Source of the DNA: Symsagittifera roscoffensis
Lineage: Eukaryota; Xenacoelomorpha; Acoela; Convolutidae
Assembly (NCBI RefSeq): GCF_963678635.1
Contig: NC_087070.1
Coordinates: forward strand, 52,178,750 to 52,242,749
Length of the DNA: 64,000 bases
Direction: 5' to 3'
Shown here: one piece after another, positions 10,828 to 21,101 of the stretch
How positions within the stretch are numbered: the first letter of the stretch is position 1
Layout of the letters: each line of letters starts with the position of its first letter
Notes under the pieces: model-generated
Seen by the model: the letters and a program-made list of their open reading frames with translations, nothing else
Databases searched by the model: none
Told to the model about the DNA's origin: nothing
Program-made: the position numbers and the translations under genes

Positions 10828-11870
10828 ACGACTTGAGCAGTCATCTTTGGAGGCAAGATTCACAATGTTTGAGAGTACTCTGAATGCACCCAACTACAGG
10901 GTTCGAAACTTCAGGTTTTGAAATTGATGTTCTAATATGCGTTTTTTGAAAATTTCTGAAAAAAATCAGAAAAATTGTCGTATCTTGTTCACTATAACGA
11001 TTCAGGAAAATTGTCGTACACTATAATGTTTTGGGCATTCATGGTTCGAGGCCCAATTTTTAACCCCTTGGGGAACCCTGACAGCATCCCGCTATTGGGC
11101 TGTTCATTTCAAACTCAAAAAAAGTAGATCTCAGAAACTAAAACGATTTGAGCAATCACCCTTGGAGGCATGATCTGCAACTTCTGTGAGTATCCAGAGA
11201 ACAACCCACTGCAGTGTTGGGAAATTCACAGGTTATTATTTTTTATTATTAATTAATTTTTTTTGAAAAATTTTGAAAAATTTAGAATCTTTCTAATTTT
11301 GAAAAATATGGAACAAAACATCATATCTTGGAAACCAAAAGCACTTCAGCAGTCACCTTAAGAGGCAGTATTTGCAGACCCTGAGAATACCTCGACAGCA
11401 CCTGAATACAAGGTTGGCAATTTCAAAATGTGTGAAGGTTTTCAGATCTATACTTTCCGAAAAACTCATAAAAATGTCATAACTCGACCAAGAAAACATT
11501 TGAGCAGTGATAATTTGAGGCAAGACTTGGAAGCCCTGGGAAAGTCTGACACTACCCAATTACGGGGTTGACAAAATCAACTTTTTTCAGGTTTTAATAT
11601 ATAAACTAAGAAATTTGTTTTCAAAAATCTTAAAAAACGTCATATCTCGTAAACCAAAATTTTCAGCAGTCATATTTGGAGGCGAAACTTGCATTGCAAC
11701 GCAGCATTCCAAGTTTCATGAAAGTTTTCAAAAAAAAGAAATTTCGTATCTCGTAAGCTAAAAAAGATTTGCGTATTAATATTTGGAGACCCAATTTGCA
11801 ACCCCTAGGATCAGACTGAGGTCATCCATTTTCAACAGCTAGTTTTAAACTTGGCATAAAAAACACTGAA
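10828..11870 (+). repeat. Satellite-like tandem array, part 1
   Basis: Roughly seven degenerate units of about 150-190 bp. Each has the order 'tatctcg(g/t)aaac', 'ttgagcagtca', 'ttggaggcaagatttgca', 'gagtaccctgacagcaccc' and 'acagggttgg'. Units are separated by AT-rich connectors. The array starts right at the end of LTR 1, and more units of the same type, in the same orientation, lie at 14,400-14,960. Confidence 0.75.
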
Positions 11871-14399
11871 CTCAAGCTGGATAATCGAAAAAGTTTGATA
11901 AGAATTGCATTAAACCATGTAGCTTAAGCGTGCAAATTTCATTCATTAAACATGCAAAAATGTTACACTAAAAAAATTTAACATGGCGAGATAGTAAAGT
12001 CCAAACTTAAAAATATAACTATCGATCCAGTGCAGAATTTTCTGCAATCTTGATTGATTGTCCAATTTAAAAGCAAAAAAAAATCTTGAATTAAAGTTGA
12101 CCAGGTAATTTGATTTGAGATTTCAAATCACAGCCGGTTTATGATCAGGAAGCTCAAGAAAAAAAATTATCCGGAGCTCAAACAATTAATCACAGTGTGT
12201 AAAATTAGTCTTTTACGAAAATTTCACACAATCTCCATAAAGGTATTTCACGCAATCTCCATAAAACACAGTCGGTCTCAAAAAGTTACTTCTTTATCTG
12301 CAAATTCCACAATATCAGTTGTTCAAGCAACACAGTCTTAAAAAGTTGAAATAGTGAATCAGACACTAGGCTTTCCCAGCAAAACAGCAAGATAAGAAAA
12401 AATAAACAAAATTTGGTTACGTTTTTTTTTTTTGAAAAATCAAAACCAACTTTTCATCGAAATCAAAAACTACCGGGCATCGTTTCCATAGGTTAAAGGA
12501 GAGATCAAAAGGAAAAGCTGATTCAGCGTTACAGATTTGATCAGAAAAAAATCAATCATAATTCGAACAAAACTTTTTCCAACTGTTTCTTTTCTTAAAA
12601 AAGATAGCACAAAAGATTTTTCCAAATAGCTGATAGAGTAAAAAAACAAAACATAATAATTTTCAAAACTTGAAACATGATACCAGTTTTTTTTTACAAA
12701 TTTTGGGATGATTTACAAAACCAGAGATTTACAAAAATTCAGATGTCCAAACTAAACATCTACCAGTAAACACACAGGTGAAAGTCAAAATGTCAATTGA
12801 CTGCAAACCACATATTGTGAAAACCACGAAAAGACAAAAAACCTGGAAAACATTTTCCTAAAAACAGCGAAAAAATCACTGAAAAAAATTAAGAAGAAAA
12901 CTTTAACTACATTACATGATATTAAAAAAATCAGTCAATAACTGTTCGTTGCGTAACAGAAATTCACAAAACTTTGGTTTTTTTGTGAAAAAAAATTACT
13001 GAGTGGAAAGTTTTTATACACAAAAAAGGAGTCCGCGGTTTTACTTCAAAAAAATTAAAGGAGACAAATCATTGCAAAGATTGTAGAAAAAGAAAAGGGA
13101 ATGAATTGCTGCGGAGCTTTCGTGAAAAACCTGAAAAAAACACAACTGAATTTAAATAAGAAATCAGCTGAATGTATTAGAAAAGAAGAGATCGCAGTAA
13201 CCAGTTACTAATTTTATTCAAATTAATTAATTAAATTGAACAAATTACTGAATAGCAGTTTGAATAGATAAATGAAACAAATAAAGGGAAAAACAATCAA
13301 ATTTGAAAAAAAAAATTAACTACGAATTCTTTTGAAAAAAAACCTAATTAACAAATCACTGCTGAGCTTTTTTCCTGAACATAAAATTAATCATTAAATG
13401 GATTGGGTTATCTTTTTTCACAATCCTAAATCCTTTAGCATGGTACAAAATGATTCACTCAATTAGGAAAATTAGATTTTTGAAGGAAAAAGTATATGAA
13501 TTGGAATTAAACAAACTTAATTAATAAAAATCAGTTTAAAAGCTTTCAACTTAGGGCTACCAGTGACAACCCTGACATTACACATTCTTTTGTGTCTCGG
13601 CGCTGTCGTCTAAACATTTGAAACTTTTTTCCTGGCAAAACTCTTTGCCAAAATAACTTGACCCGAAAACTCACTAGCCGTGGGTTCTCGTAGCCAGTAC
13701 ATTTAATTTTGAACTTTTTCATTTCAAGGTTAATGCTTCTACTAACTGCACAATGTCCCTTTAAAGTCTCAAAAACACCCGCAGAGCAGGATGGAGTCCT
13801 TTCAGACAGTGGAAACCTAACTGAGCCCTTGCGTCAAAAACCAATGAACAAGTTCAAGAGGGAAAACTGATGCCCAAAACCAAGAATAGCATTAGTAGAA
13901 CAATGCGATTACGCACAAAACCGACGCTTGATGAAAAATCGCAGGCTAGCAGTAACGTTTAAACTTATTTGCACAGCATAGCTTTAAAAATATGGACCGT
14001 AGCTAATTCGTGTGGAGATACCGTAGCATGCTTAGACAAGCAACATAGGGACTCCTTAAACATGGCTGGAAACACCTCGCTGAATTAAATAATAGATAGA
14101 TAGATGTTTTAAAAAAATGGTCAGAGCTTGGTACTTTTAATTCAGAAACAAAACCCTAAAATGGCTGACAACAAAAACATTTTTAATTTAAAAAAAATTG
14201 AAATTATTTCAATCGCAAAGTCATTTAAGTTCTTTTTTCATTATCCGGTACGTATATCTACTGCTGCATCAATTTTTATCCAGCGTAAGTAATTTTAATT
14301 GTTAGTTTACGAATACTTTTGAAATATCATAAAAAAACTGAGCTTCGAAAACTTAAAAAAAATTGGACAATAAAAATTGGGATGGAGGCCAAATCTGTT
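11871..14399. other. AT-rich noncoding stretch
   Basis: No gene is supported. Homopolymer-rich sequence dominates. The block at 13,550-14,105 is less AT-rich and ends in a short TAGA microsatellite ('atagatagatag', near 14,090-14,105), as 3' ends of some LINEs and SINEs do, but I could not assign it to a family. The frame at 12,141-12,341 has no recognisable feature. Confidence 0.5.
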
Positions 14400-14960
14400 A
14401 AATTTCCAAGTTTGTGAAATGTTAGATCTCGGAAACTAAAAGCCTTTCAGCAGCCAAACTGAGAGGCAAAGTTTGCAAATCCTGAGAGTACCCTGACACT
14501 TGACAGCACCCAACCAAAGAATCAGGAAATTCTGAAGTTTTTCATATCTAAATTCGTTGAAAATTTTAAAACAATAAAAAAAAGGTGAAATCTGGGAAAC
14601 CAAAAACATTTGAGCGGTCAAATTTGGAGGCAAGATTTGCAGCCATTCAGATTACCATGACAGCACCCAACAACAAGATCAGGAGTTTCAAATTGTGAAG
14701 TAACCATAGAAAAAATTCATATCTCGGAAACTATAAGCATTTGAGCGGTCAATTTTTGAGGCAAGATTTACAACACCTCCAAGTACTCTGACAGCACTCA
14801 ACTACAGGGTTGGGATTTTCTTAGTTTGGGAAATATTTTGAATTTTTTAGAAACTTTTAATTTACAAAAATCATCTTATCTCGTAAAATAAAGAGACTTG
14901 GATATTCATTTTTCCAGGCAAAAGTCGCAACCCCTAAAATTCGCGACTCTAATCCCACAA
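14400..14960 (+). repeat. Satellite-like tandem array, part 2
   Basis: Three to four further units of the 10,828-11,870 type, best seen at 14,420, 14,585, 14,715 and, weaker, 14,870. Orientation is the same as in part 1. The intervening 2.5 kb may be an insertion that split one array. Confidence 0.7.
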
Positions 14961-15409
14961 ATTTCGCTAATTATGCTTTAAAATGCAGTATTTTTCGCCG
15001 CCTAAAAACAAAGATAGTGCTTGCAAAAGACTTACAATGGACCATAGGTAGATTGTTGGGATACTACTGCTAAACAAGGTTTGAGATTGAGATGTTATCA
15101 TGCTTCTAAACAAGTACTCATTAAGTATCACATTAATAGTGCATGAGAACGGATAACTAAAGAGCTCCTAATTTGAAGGGGTCCTAGACACCGTAACCGA
15201 AAGAGTAGAAAACTCACAACACTTTTCCACCTGAAGGAAATTCAGATGAAATAGCTCCGTTTAATTAGACGTTGTCCGTAGAAGCATCACTTCATTTTAT
15301 ATACGCATAGAAAATGGTACATTAAATTATTCTATTATATGACTTAATCTAGAGAAATATTCAGACTTATATTAAATGACTTGAACGAGAAAAATAGCTT
15401 TTCAGTATG
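14961..15409. other. Noncoding stretch without recognised features
   Basis: Sequence of mixed composition between the satellite units and the inverted LTR. I see no gene, repeat or RNA signal here. Confidence 0.4.
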
Positions 15410-15842
15410 TGTAACAGTCGTCCGCTTACGTCACATATGAGTATAAGAGATGTAGAACCTATAACCATTGGCTCAAGGGTCAGGGACACCACCTCTAACG
15501 TTTTTGCACCTCAATTTGTCGGAGCCAATTCGGTTCGCTTGAGACATGGGGCCTCAAAATTGTGTTACAGCTTAAAAGTTACTTTCAAAATAAACCCTTC
15601 CCCAGTCTAGAAATAAGCATATTCCTATGGCTAGGTCTCTTCATACCTAAAACACTCGAACGCCATTCAAAACAGGGTTGAAAACTTGAGCAAAAATTAT
15701 TAGTTTTTATTGCACAGTTGACTTTTGACCCAATTCAGATGGATCAGCCTAAAACCCGCCTTATCTCAACATAACGGTGTAAAATTCACACCAGCAAATA
15801 ATTTCAATACTCACGTATTGACAACGACACTAGAATGAAGTA
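15410..15842 (-). repeat. LTR 3: partial inverted LTR of the giant-element family
   Basis: Read on the minus strand, this matches the second half of LTR 1 and LTR 2 from about 'tctagtgtcg' through 'agagacctagccat' to the terminal TGTTACA (plus-strand TGTAACA at 15,410). It stops where the 3' tail of the neighbouring LINE begins, so the remaining half is missing here. It is probably a solo-LTR relic cut by the LINE insertion. Confidence 0.75.
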
Positions 15843-15988
15843 AAAAAGAAAACTAAATGGTAGCAGTAAAAGTAGAAGTAGTAGTAGTAAAAAATTTAAT
15901 TCCATATGCGTGGAGTCACAATAAATTTTTTATTGGTTAAAAAGAATAAAGTAAAAGTATAGAAAATAGCACTTTCTACAAAAGTGAA

Positions 15989-16617
15989 TCACTGAGAGAG
16001 TGCCTCCAAAAAACAGCCAGCGTTATCCCGCTGAACTGCAAGATGCAGTCTCTGTTTAGGATATTTAAGAGCGAGTTTCTCCCCTGTCGCGTCCTTGATC
16101 TTACCTGCTAAGTCTTTGATGAATTCAATCGATGTTCTCCCAATCCCGCCTAACGTTTCTATGGCTATGGGTTCGAAAGTTACAGTTGAAGGGAGATCCC
16201 AGTAATTATTCCTCATTGCGCTTTGGCTTCAAAAGCAACGCTTGAGCCAAGAATGATCCCAGGATGCAGATTCGAGTTAGCCAGTCTGCTAATGCATGTA
16301 AAGTCCCACGCTAGAACACGTCCTCTAGACCAAGGCGTCAGAGTCAGCCCATCGGGTCTTCGACCGTCTTTACGTATTATACCTACCGGTTCGAGATTAG
16401 ATGAGTAGCCTGCCGTTTTAAGTGCTTCAATGATAACAACGTTGCAATCAGTATGTCTGGTCAAACGGTGTTTGATCTTTGGACACACTAGTGCATGTTT
16501 TCCATCAGTGGATGACACAAAGCCACATTTGCACGTGAATTGTGCCGAGACCGGGGCTCCAATGCGTAGTCCAGCTGCAACTCGAAACTCGGATGACATG
16601 AGGTTTCGCGATGACAT
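15989..16617 (-). pseudogene. LINE 1 C-terminal CCHC and restriction-like endonuclease domain
   Basis: The frame 16,213-16,617 shows 'LRIGAPVSAQFTCKCGFVSS', then H and C completing a C-x-C...H...C zinc cluster ('CKCG', 'KHALVC'), 'RHTDCN', 'LEPVG', 'DGRRPDGLTL' and 'LAWDFTC'. The R-H, E-P, R-P-D and W-D elements are the restriction-like endonuclease signature of site-specific LINEs, which cleave target DNA before priming reverse transcription. The reading continues in another frame at 15,989-16,216 with 'PIAIETLGGIGRTSIEFIKDL' and 'AVQRDNAGCFL', so there is at least one frameshift near 16,213. Confidence 0.75.
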
Positions 16618-17241
16618 GACATCAAGCTACTCACCGGATCCTTGTGCTCGACAACCAAAGAGTCTGGCAAAATCAGTGTAGTTGTTGGTTGTGTCAACAA
16701 GTCTATTGAACTGGCGCTCAAAAGAGGTTTCAACCAGTGTCTCTGACTGTTGCTAATGTTCATGTTGGAGAACTGCTTTTTGCTCAACATGTTCCAGTGT
16801 CGTGTAGTGTCCAAAAAAGACGTGTCAAGTGAAATGTTGCTTGGCAAGATAGAGTTCCTCAGGGTAGCGGTTCCAATGTATGAGGATATGAATGCCGACG
16901 AGCTCAGAACGTTAACACTGAGGAGACCAAGTCCGCTGAAAGTTGTGGGAAGTGTTACTTACGAGAACCCTTCATCGGAGGCTATGCAATTGAACAGTTT
17001 CTCCCCAGATGAGCGCACAAATGAGTCAATTTCGCAGAGCATATCAACGTTGTTGAACGCCGGGCTGGATCGGAGAACGTACATAAGGTTCGGGACACAA
17101 AAAACTATTCTTGATGAGGGAAAAAGCTGTTTCTGCAGGAAGTTTTTAGGTACGACTAATCAGGGTTTCGAGCTTGTCCAGCTTGTCTATGAGCTAATAT
17201 CGGACAGCTGACTGGCATAAATCTGCACCTAAAAGGGTAGT

Positions 17242-17807
17242 TTATTCTGCTGGAACGCATTGAATGATGGGAAAATGGTAACTGAATGTGCTCTCTACGT
17301 CGTGTATATTACTCTCAAAAACTGTGACTTCACACTTTCGTTCGTTCAGTGAGAGGCCTAGTTTTTCAGCTTCTTCTCTGAAACGAAGGAAATCTTCAAG
17401 TGCTAGGCGCCTGGAGTCACCCAAGGTTACATCATCAAGGTCACCAGTCTTGAGTTCGCTGTTCAGACTAATGAGAAACGGGTGTATAACCAGACAGAAT
17501 CCGAAAGTAGCCAGCGGATCCCCTTGTTGAAAACCATTACCGGACTCGATGTTGAAGTCTCTGTAAATCAGGAAGTTTTTTCTTCGTAGCATAACTTGAC
17601 AAACGACAAAACTTCAAGAGTGAGCTCATTGAACTTCTCAGAAAATAACATCCCTACGAACACTGTTGAACGCATTAGCAAAGTGTATCTTAACGAACAC
17701 AGTATCGTCTTTGTTATCATTGACAAATTCTCGAGCAACATGTGCTGCAGCTTCGCAGCCGTTTTTGGCTCATGGGCCAAGTTGAATAGGCGGGAAATAT
17801 GAGTCAA
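17242..17807 (-). pseudogene. LINE 1 reverse transcriptase remnant
   Basis: The frame 17,242-17,592 contains 'GFQQGDPLATFGFCLVIHPF' (RT motif B) and 'DLDDVTLGD' at the catalytic site, where the family normally has YLDD, followed by 'GLSLNERKCEV' (motif D region). The upstream piece 17,568-17,807 holds 'EPKTAAKLQHMLLENLSMITK', with 'LRYTLLMRSTVFVGML' after it, resembling a decayed motif A region with the acidic residue not visible. Frameshifts near 17,570-17,590 and the changed catalytic Tyr indicate a dead copy. Confidence 0.75.
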
Positions 17808-17921
17808 GTTTTTTTAAGCATGGAAGTTGACACACATTTAGCAACTAGGCGATATATGGTATCTCCAATTGCTATCGGCCTGATGTCAACACTTTTCTTG
17901 GGTAGAGAAAAGAGAGTTGTC

Positions 17922-18254
17922 TTACCAGAACCTGCGCAACATGATTGGTCCGTGCGCATAGAGGGTTCGGTTTGATTTCATCTTCACAAACCTCTCACAC
18001 TCGGGACATCTCTGTCTCTGCTCCTGATTTAACCGAGTGTTGCAAGGGCGGCAAAAATAGTCAATGTTGCGACCTGCTTCCTTGTCTACTTTGGTGCATA
18101 TTGTGTGTTCCCAACAATCACAGTTGTCACCTTGAATCCAGTCCACGTCGCCTGATGGTGGTTGTGAACAGTTCTCCGAGGCAGAGAGAGATTGTGTGGT
18201 GTCAATAGCCTCAGAATATTTAGGGTCATCTCGGCGGCCCCTGGTTCGAACCAT
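17922..18254 (-). pseudogene. LINE 1 N-terminal PHD-like zinc finger region
   Basis: The 110-codon frame starts MVRTRGRRDDPKYSE and has 'VDWIQGDNCDCWEHTICTKV...IDYFCRPCN', then 'CPECERFVKM'. The spacing CxxWxHxxC...YFCxPC is the second half of a PHD finger, a histone-tail or protein-binding zinc module. It lies upstream of the RT on the same strand, so I read it as the N-terminal part of the LINE. A host gene fragment is possible but less likely. The ATG is in a good position for a LINE ORF start. Confidence 0.55.
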
Positions 18255-18339
18255 TAATCTGAAGCTATTTATTAAGCTTATCAGAACAATTAGGCTGTGA
18301 CATTAAAAAAAAATTTTGATAAAAGAAATAAAAAGACTT

Positions 18340-19084
18340 TGCCAGTCGTTCGTATCCTGAATCTTGACCTTGACTTTGGGGGAAAAGGTAATTTTTGAAA
18401 AATTCGGATCGACCATGTCGTGCTCAATTTTGTCGCGGCAACTGAAATAAAAATTCATGAAAAACAGAATGTTTGAAACAAAATTGCTCGAAAATTGGCC
18501 AAAAATTGTGCTTTGAGAGTGCCATCGTTGGGCAAGCGAGAACCGTGATGGGTCAAGTGAACGGGTTAGGCTGCCCAATAGTCCAGACAACAAAATTTCT
18601 TGATTCGAAACTAGTTATTCTCTAAAACTTCTAGAGCTGCGTTACTTACATATTTACTTAATTCTAGAGTCGCGTCACTATGTGAAAATTTAATTTAAAT
18701 TCTTGAGTAAATTTTCGCAGAGTTATGTTGAGGTAAGGCGGTTTTTAGGTTGATCTATCTGAAATGGATCAAAGGTCCACTGTCCTATAAAAACTAATGG
18801 TATACTTGACTGAGTTTCCAACCCTGTTTTTAACGGCTTTCGTATATGTTAGATTTTTAGAGACCTAGCCATGGGGGCGTTTTGATTTCTAGAGTGTGGG
18901 GTGTTGTGGTAGTGGCTTTTAAGCTGTAACACGATTAGGTAGTCCTATGTCTTAGGCGAACTGAGTTGGCTCCAATAGAATGAGGTACAAAAACACAAGG
19001 GATAGTGTCTCTGACCCTTGAGGCAATGATTATAGGGCATATTTGTCTTATCATCATAAGTGACACAAGCGGACGACTGTTTCA
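18340..19084 (+). repeat. LTR 2: 5' LTR of the middle copy
   Basis: This 745-bp direct repeat of LTR 1 starts TGCCAGTCG and ends TGTTTCA where LTR 1 has TGTTACA. Shared blocks are 'gaccttga', 'gaccatgtcgtgctcaattt', 'taggctgcccaatagtc' and 'agagacctagccatggggg'. It is followed at once by TGG, as expected for a 5' LTR next to a primer binding site. It might instead be a solo LTR. Confidence 0.75.
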
Positions 19085-19102
19085 TGGTGTTTTTATGGCG
19101 CT
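19085..19102 (+). promoter_or_regulatory. Candidate primer binding site
   Basis: TGGTGTTTTTATGGCGCT begins on the base after the LTR. Primer binding sites of LTR elements begin TGG, complementary to the CCA end of a tRNA. I could not match it to a specific tRNA, so the call rests on position and the TGG only. Confidence 0.35.
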
Positions 19103-20479
19103 CCTGGGTGATTTACGACATCATGGCTACGGGACCGAACCCACTTGACGCAGCTCCAGGCTACATGCCCATTCTAGAGTACCGGTGGTACGGTTCACCT
19201 GGAACGTATCCACCTTTTGGTCGTACCGTGATAGCTTTAAGGTGAACTTGTGAAAACTTTCTCGGTGCACTTTCGGATAGGAGGCTGAGCTAAACGAGTA
19301 TGGCGGGCCACTAGAGAAACAAAAAAAGGGCAAAAGACGAAAAGCGAAACAAAAAATAGAAAACGATAAGAAATTAACAAAAACATTAAAAAACTGAAAA
19401 AGGACAGTGACTTTGATTTCCAGATTAGATGATGAGACCGTTATATTTATTAAAAGTATACATATACTGTTTTACAATAAGACCGATCATTTCGACCAAA
19501 GTAGCAAATATTTAGCAGTGCCCGACTTCGGGGCGTTGAAAGGGTTTTCAGATAGCCTCGCAAACTTGGAGATCCACTGGAAAACTCCACTGGAAGAGGT
19601 GACCAGGCGGATAGCGAAGGGGTTGGGAGGAATGAGACTGGGAATCAAGGGAGGACACCAGTGGGAAGAAACCACCAGTAGTTTGACCAGTAGTGTGCGG
19701 TTTGGTCAAATGGTATCGTTAAAATGCATTTTATACTATAAAAGATGGGTATAAAAAGAATAAGCGGCGCCTCAAAAAATTTCGAGCTAACGCTTTTTAT
19801 TTGAGCGGAGCTTGAAAAAAGATTCTACGGGTTTTCTCTTGAGTGGTTAAGAACCTATCGCGCTTAAACTTTTTTCACTTAAGTGAGGGGCTAGAAAGGC
19901 GGTTGGTAAAGATCAAGGGTGGTGGTTGGAAATTGTAAAAAGGGGGCTTAATTACTTAAACATACAATCGGCATCGTCAATTTGGTATCATTATACTCAC
20001 CAGAGTCAATTCTCACCGCAATAAGGACTGAAAACAGGAGTTGGAACTCGACGGTACCCCAGGGTAAACTCGAAATAAGGTAGGTAGTCTGGCAGGATTG
20101 GGTGGCGTGATCGGAAAGAAATAAGGTTAGTACCAATAATGCCAAAAAGGTAAACACCCCAGATCAACGAGAGTAATAGAAATATTGCGTGACAACCAGG
20201 TACCAAACAAATTGTTTTTGGAACGACATTTTTCACAAATTTGATGTTAAAAATTTTTTTTCACAGATTTCATACACTTTTGAACTTTTACTGGGAAGTT
20301 TCTAAAAGGTGATACACTCTTCAGGCAGCCAGACTTAATTTAAAAGTAACATCCAATCATAACCTGGTGTAAGAAACCCGATCAAACTTTTTAGTTGCAG
20401 TTGATTGAGGGAACGCATGACATTTTAGAGACACTCAGATCACTTTTGGGTACGAAGTTTGTGGTGTAAGGGCTTTTTA
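19103..20479 (+). other. Leader region of the middle element, no gene seen
   Basis: About 1.4 kb of non-coding sequence lie between the candidate primer binding site and the minisatellite. A-rich (19,320-19,400) and mixed stretches alternate. The open frames at 19,060-19,245 and 19,407-19,754 have no recognisable domain. Confidence 0.4.
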
Positions 20480-20845
20480 AACGAGTTCTTGAGACAGTCC
20501 TGGGAGGCTAAATAACTGCTCAACACTGGTGGCTGTGGTCTTGGGAAGCTAAAACGACTGCCCACCACTTTATCTACTTAAGTTTTGCGAAACTAAATCA
20601 ATTGCCCAATACTACATCGACTTGAGACCTGGTAAAGCAAATCAACTGCCCAACACTTGAGTCCAGGGAAGGCAAATCAATTGCCCAACACTTGAGTCCT
20701 GGCAAATCAAGTGCCCAACACTTGAGTCTTGGGAAGGCAAATCAACTGCCCAACTTTTGAGTCCTGGGAAGGCAAATTAAGTTCCCAATACCAGACAATT
20801 TAGATCTTGGGAAGCTACAACGGCTGCGCAACAATAAAGGAATTA
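20480..20845 (+). repeat. Minisatellite of ~35-40-bp units in the element leader
   Basis: About nine or ten units of the form 'cttgagtcctgggaaggcaa' followed by 'atcaactgcccaacactt'. Units in the centre (20,620-20,780) are about 35 bp and nearly identical. Those at the edges have drifted ('gggaagctaaaacgactgcc'). Tandem repeats of this kind are common in leaders and U3 regions of LTR elements. Confidence 0.85.
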
Positions 20846-21101
20846 AATCTTGCGAAGCTAAAAAAAGCTAGTCAAAACGCGCGTTTTAAGGTTTGGAGGA
20901 GGCTAACGAAACAAATCCACGACAAATACTTGGAATATAGGAACACCTAGGAAACTTAAGTTTTAAACCGGACTGTAAAATAGATTTTAAACTGAAGTTG
21001 TTTTAGAAGGATTAGAGATAACAAAGAAGAAATACAAATTGTTTTAATTAACACTTGTATATAGACGTAAGTGTACATAAACTAAGACTGTAATTGAGAC
21101 C

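Larger units (their letters stand above)
15843..18260 (-). mobile_element. LINE 1: non-LTR retrotransposon with PHD-like finger, RT and restriction-like endonuclease
   Basis: On the minus strand the order is a PHD-like zinc finger (18,254-17,922), RT (17,807-17,242), thumb/linker (17,240-16,650) and a C-terminal zinc-binding plus restriction-like endonuclease domain (16,617-15,989). The 3' end carries short GTA/TAC repeats near 15,868-15,890, as microsatellite tails of LINEs do. The domain order (RT followed by CCHC and RPD...WD motifs) is that of the R2/NeSL/HERO-type restriction-like-endonuclease LINEs. Several frameshifts and stops interrupt it, so it is inactive. Confidence 0.75.

Noticed and set aside
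18238-18252. GGTTCGAACC resembling a tRNA B box
   Set aside because: It coincides with the start codon region of the LINE 1 frame, and no A box or cloverleaf could be drawn around it.
20480-20845. Regular ~35-bp repeats as a possible CRISPR array
   Set aside because: Units abut one another with no unique spacers, there are no cas genes, and the setting is a eukaryotic retroelement leader.
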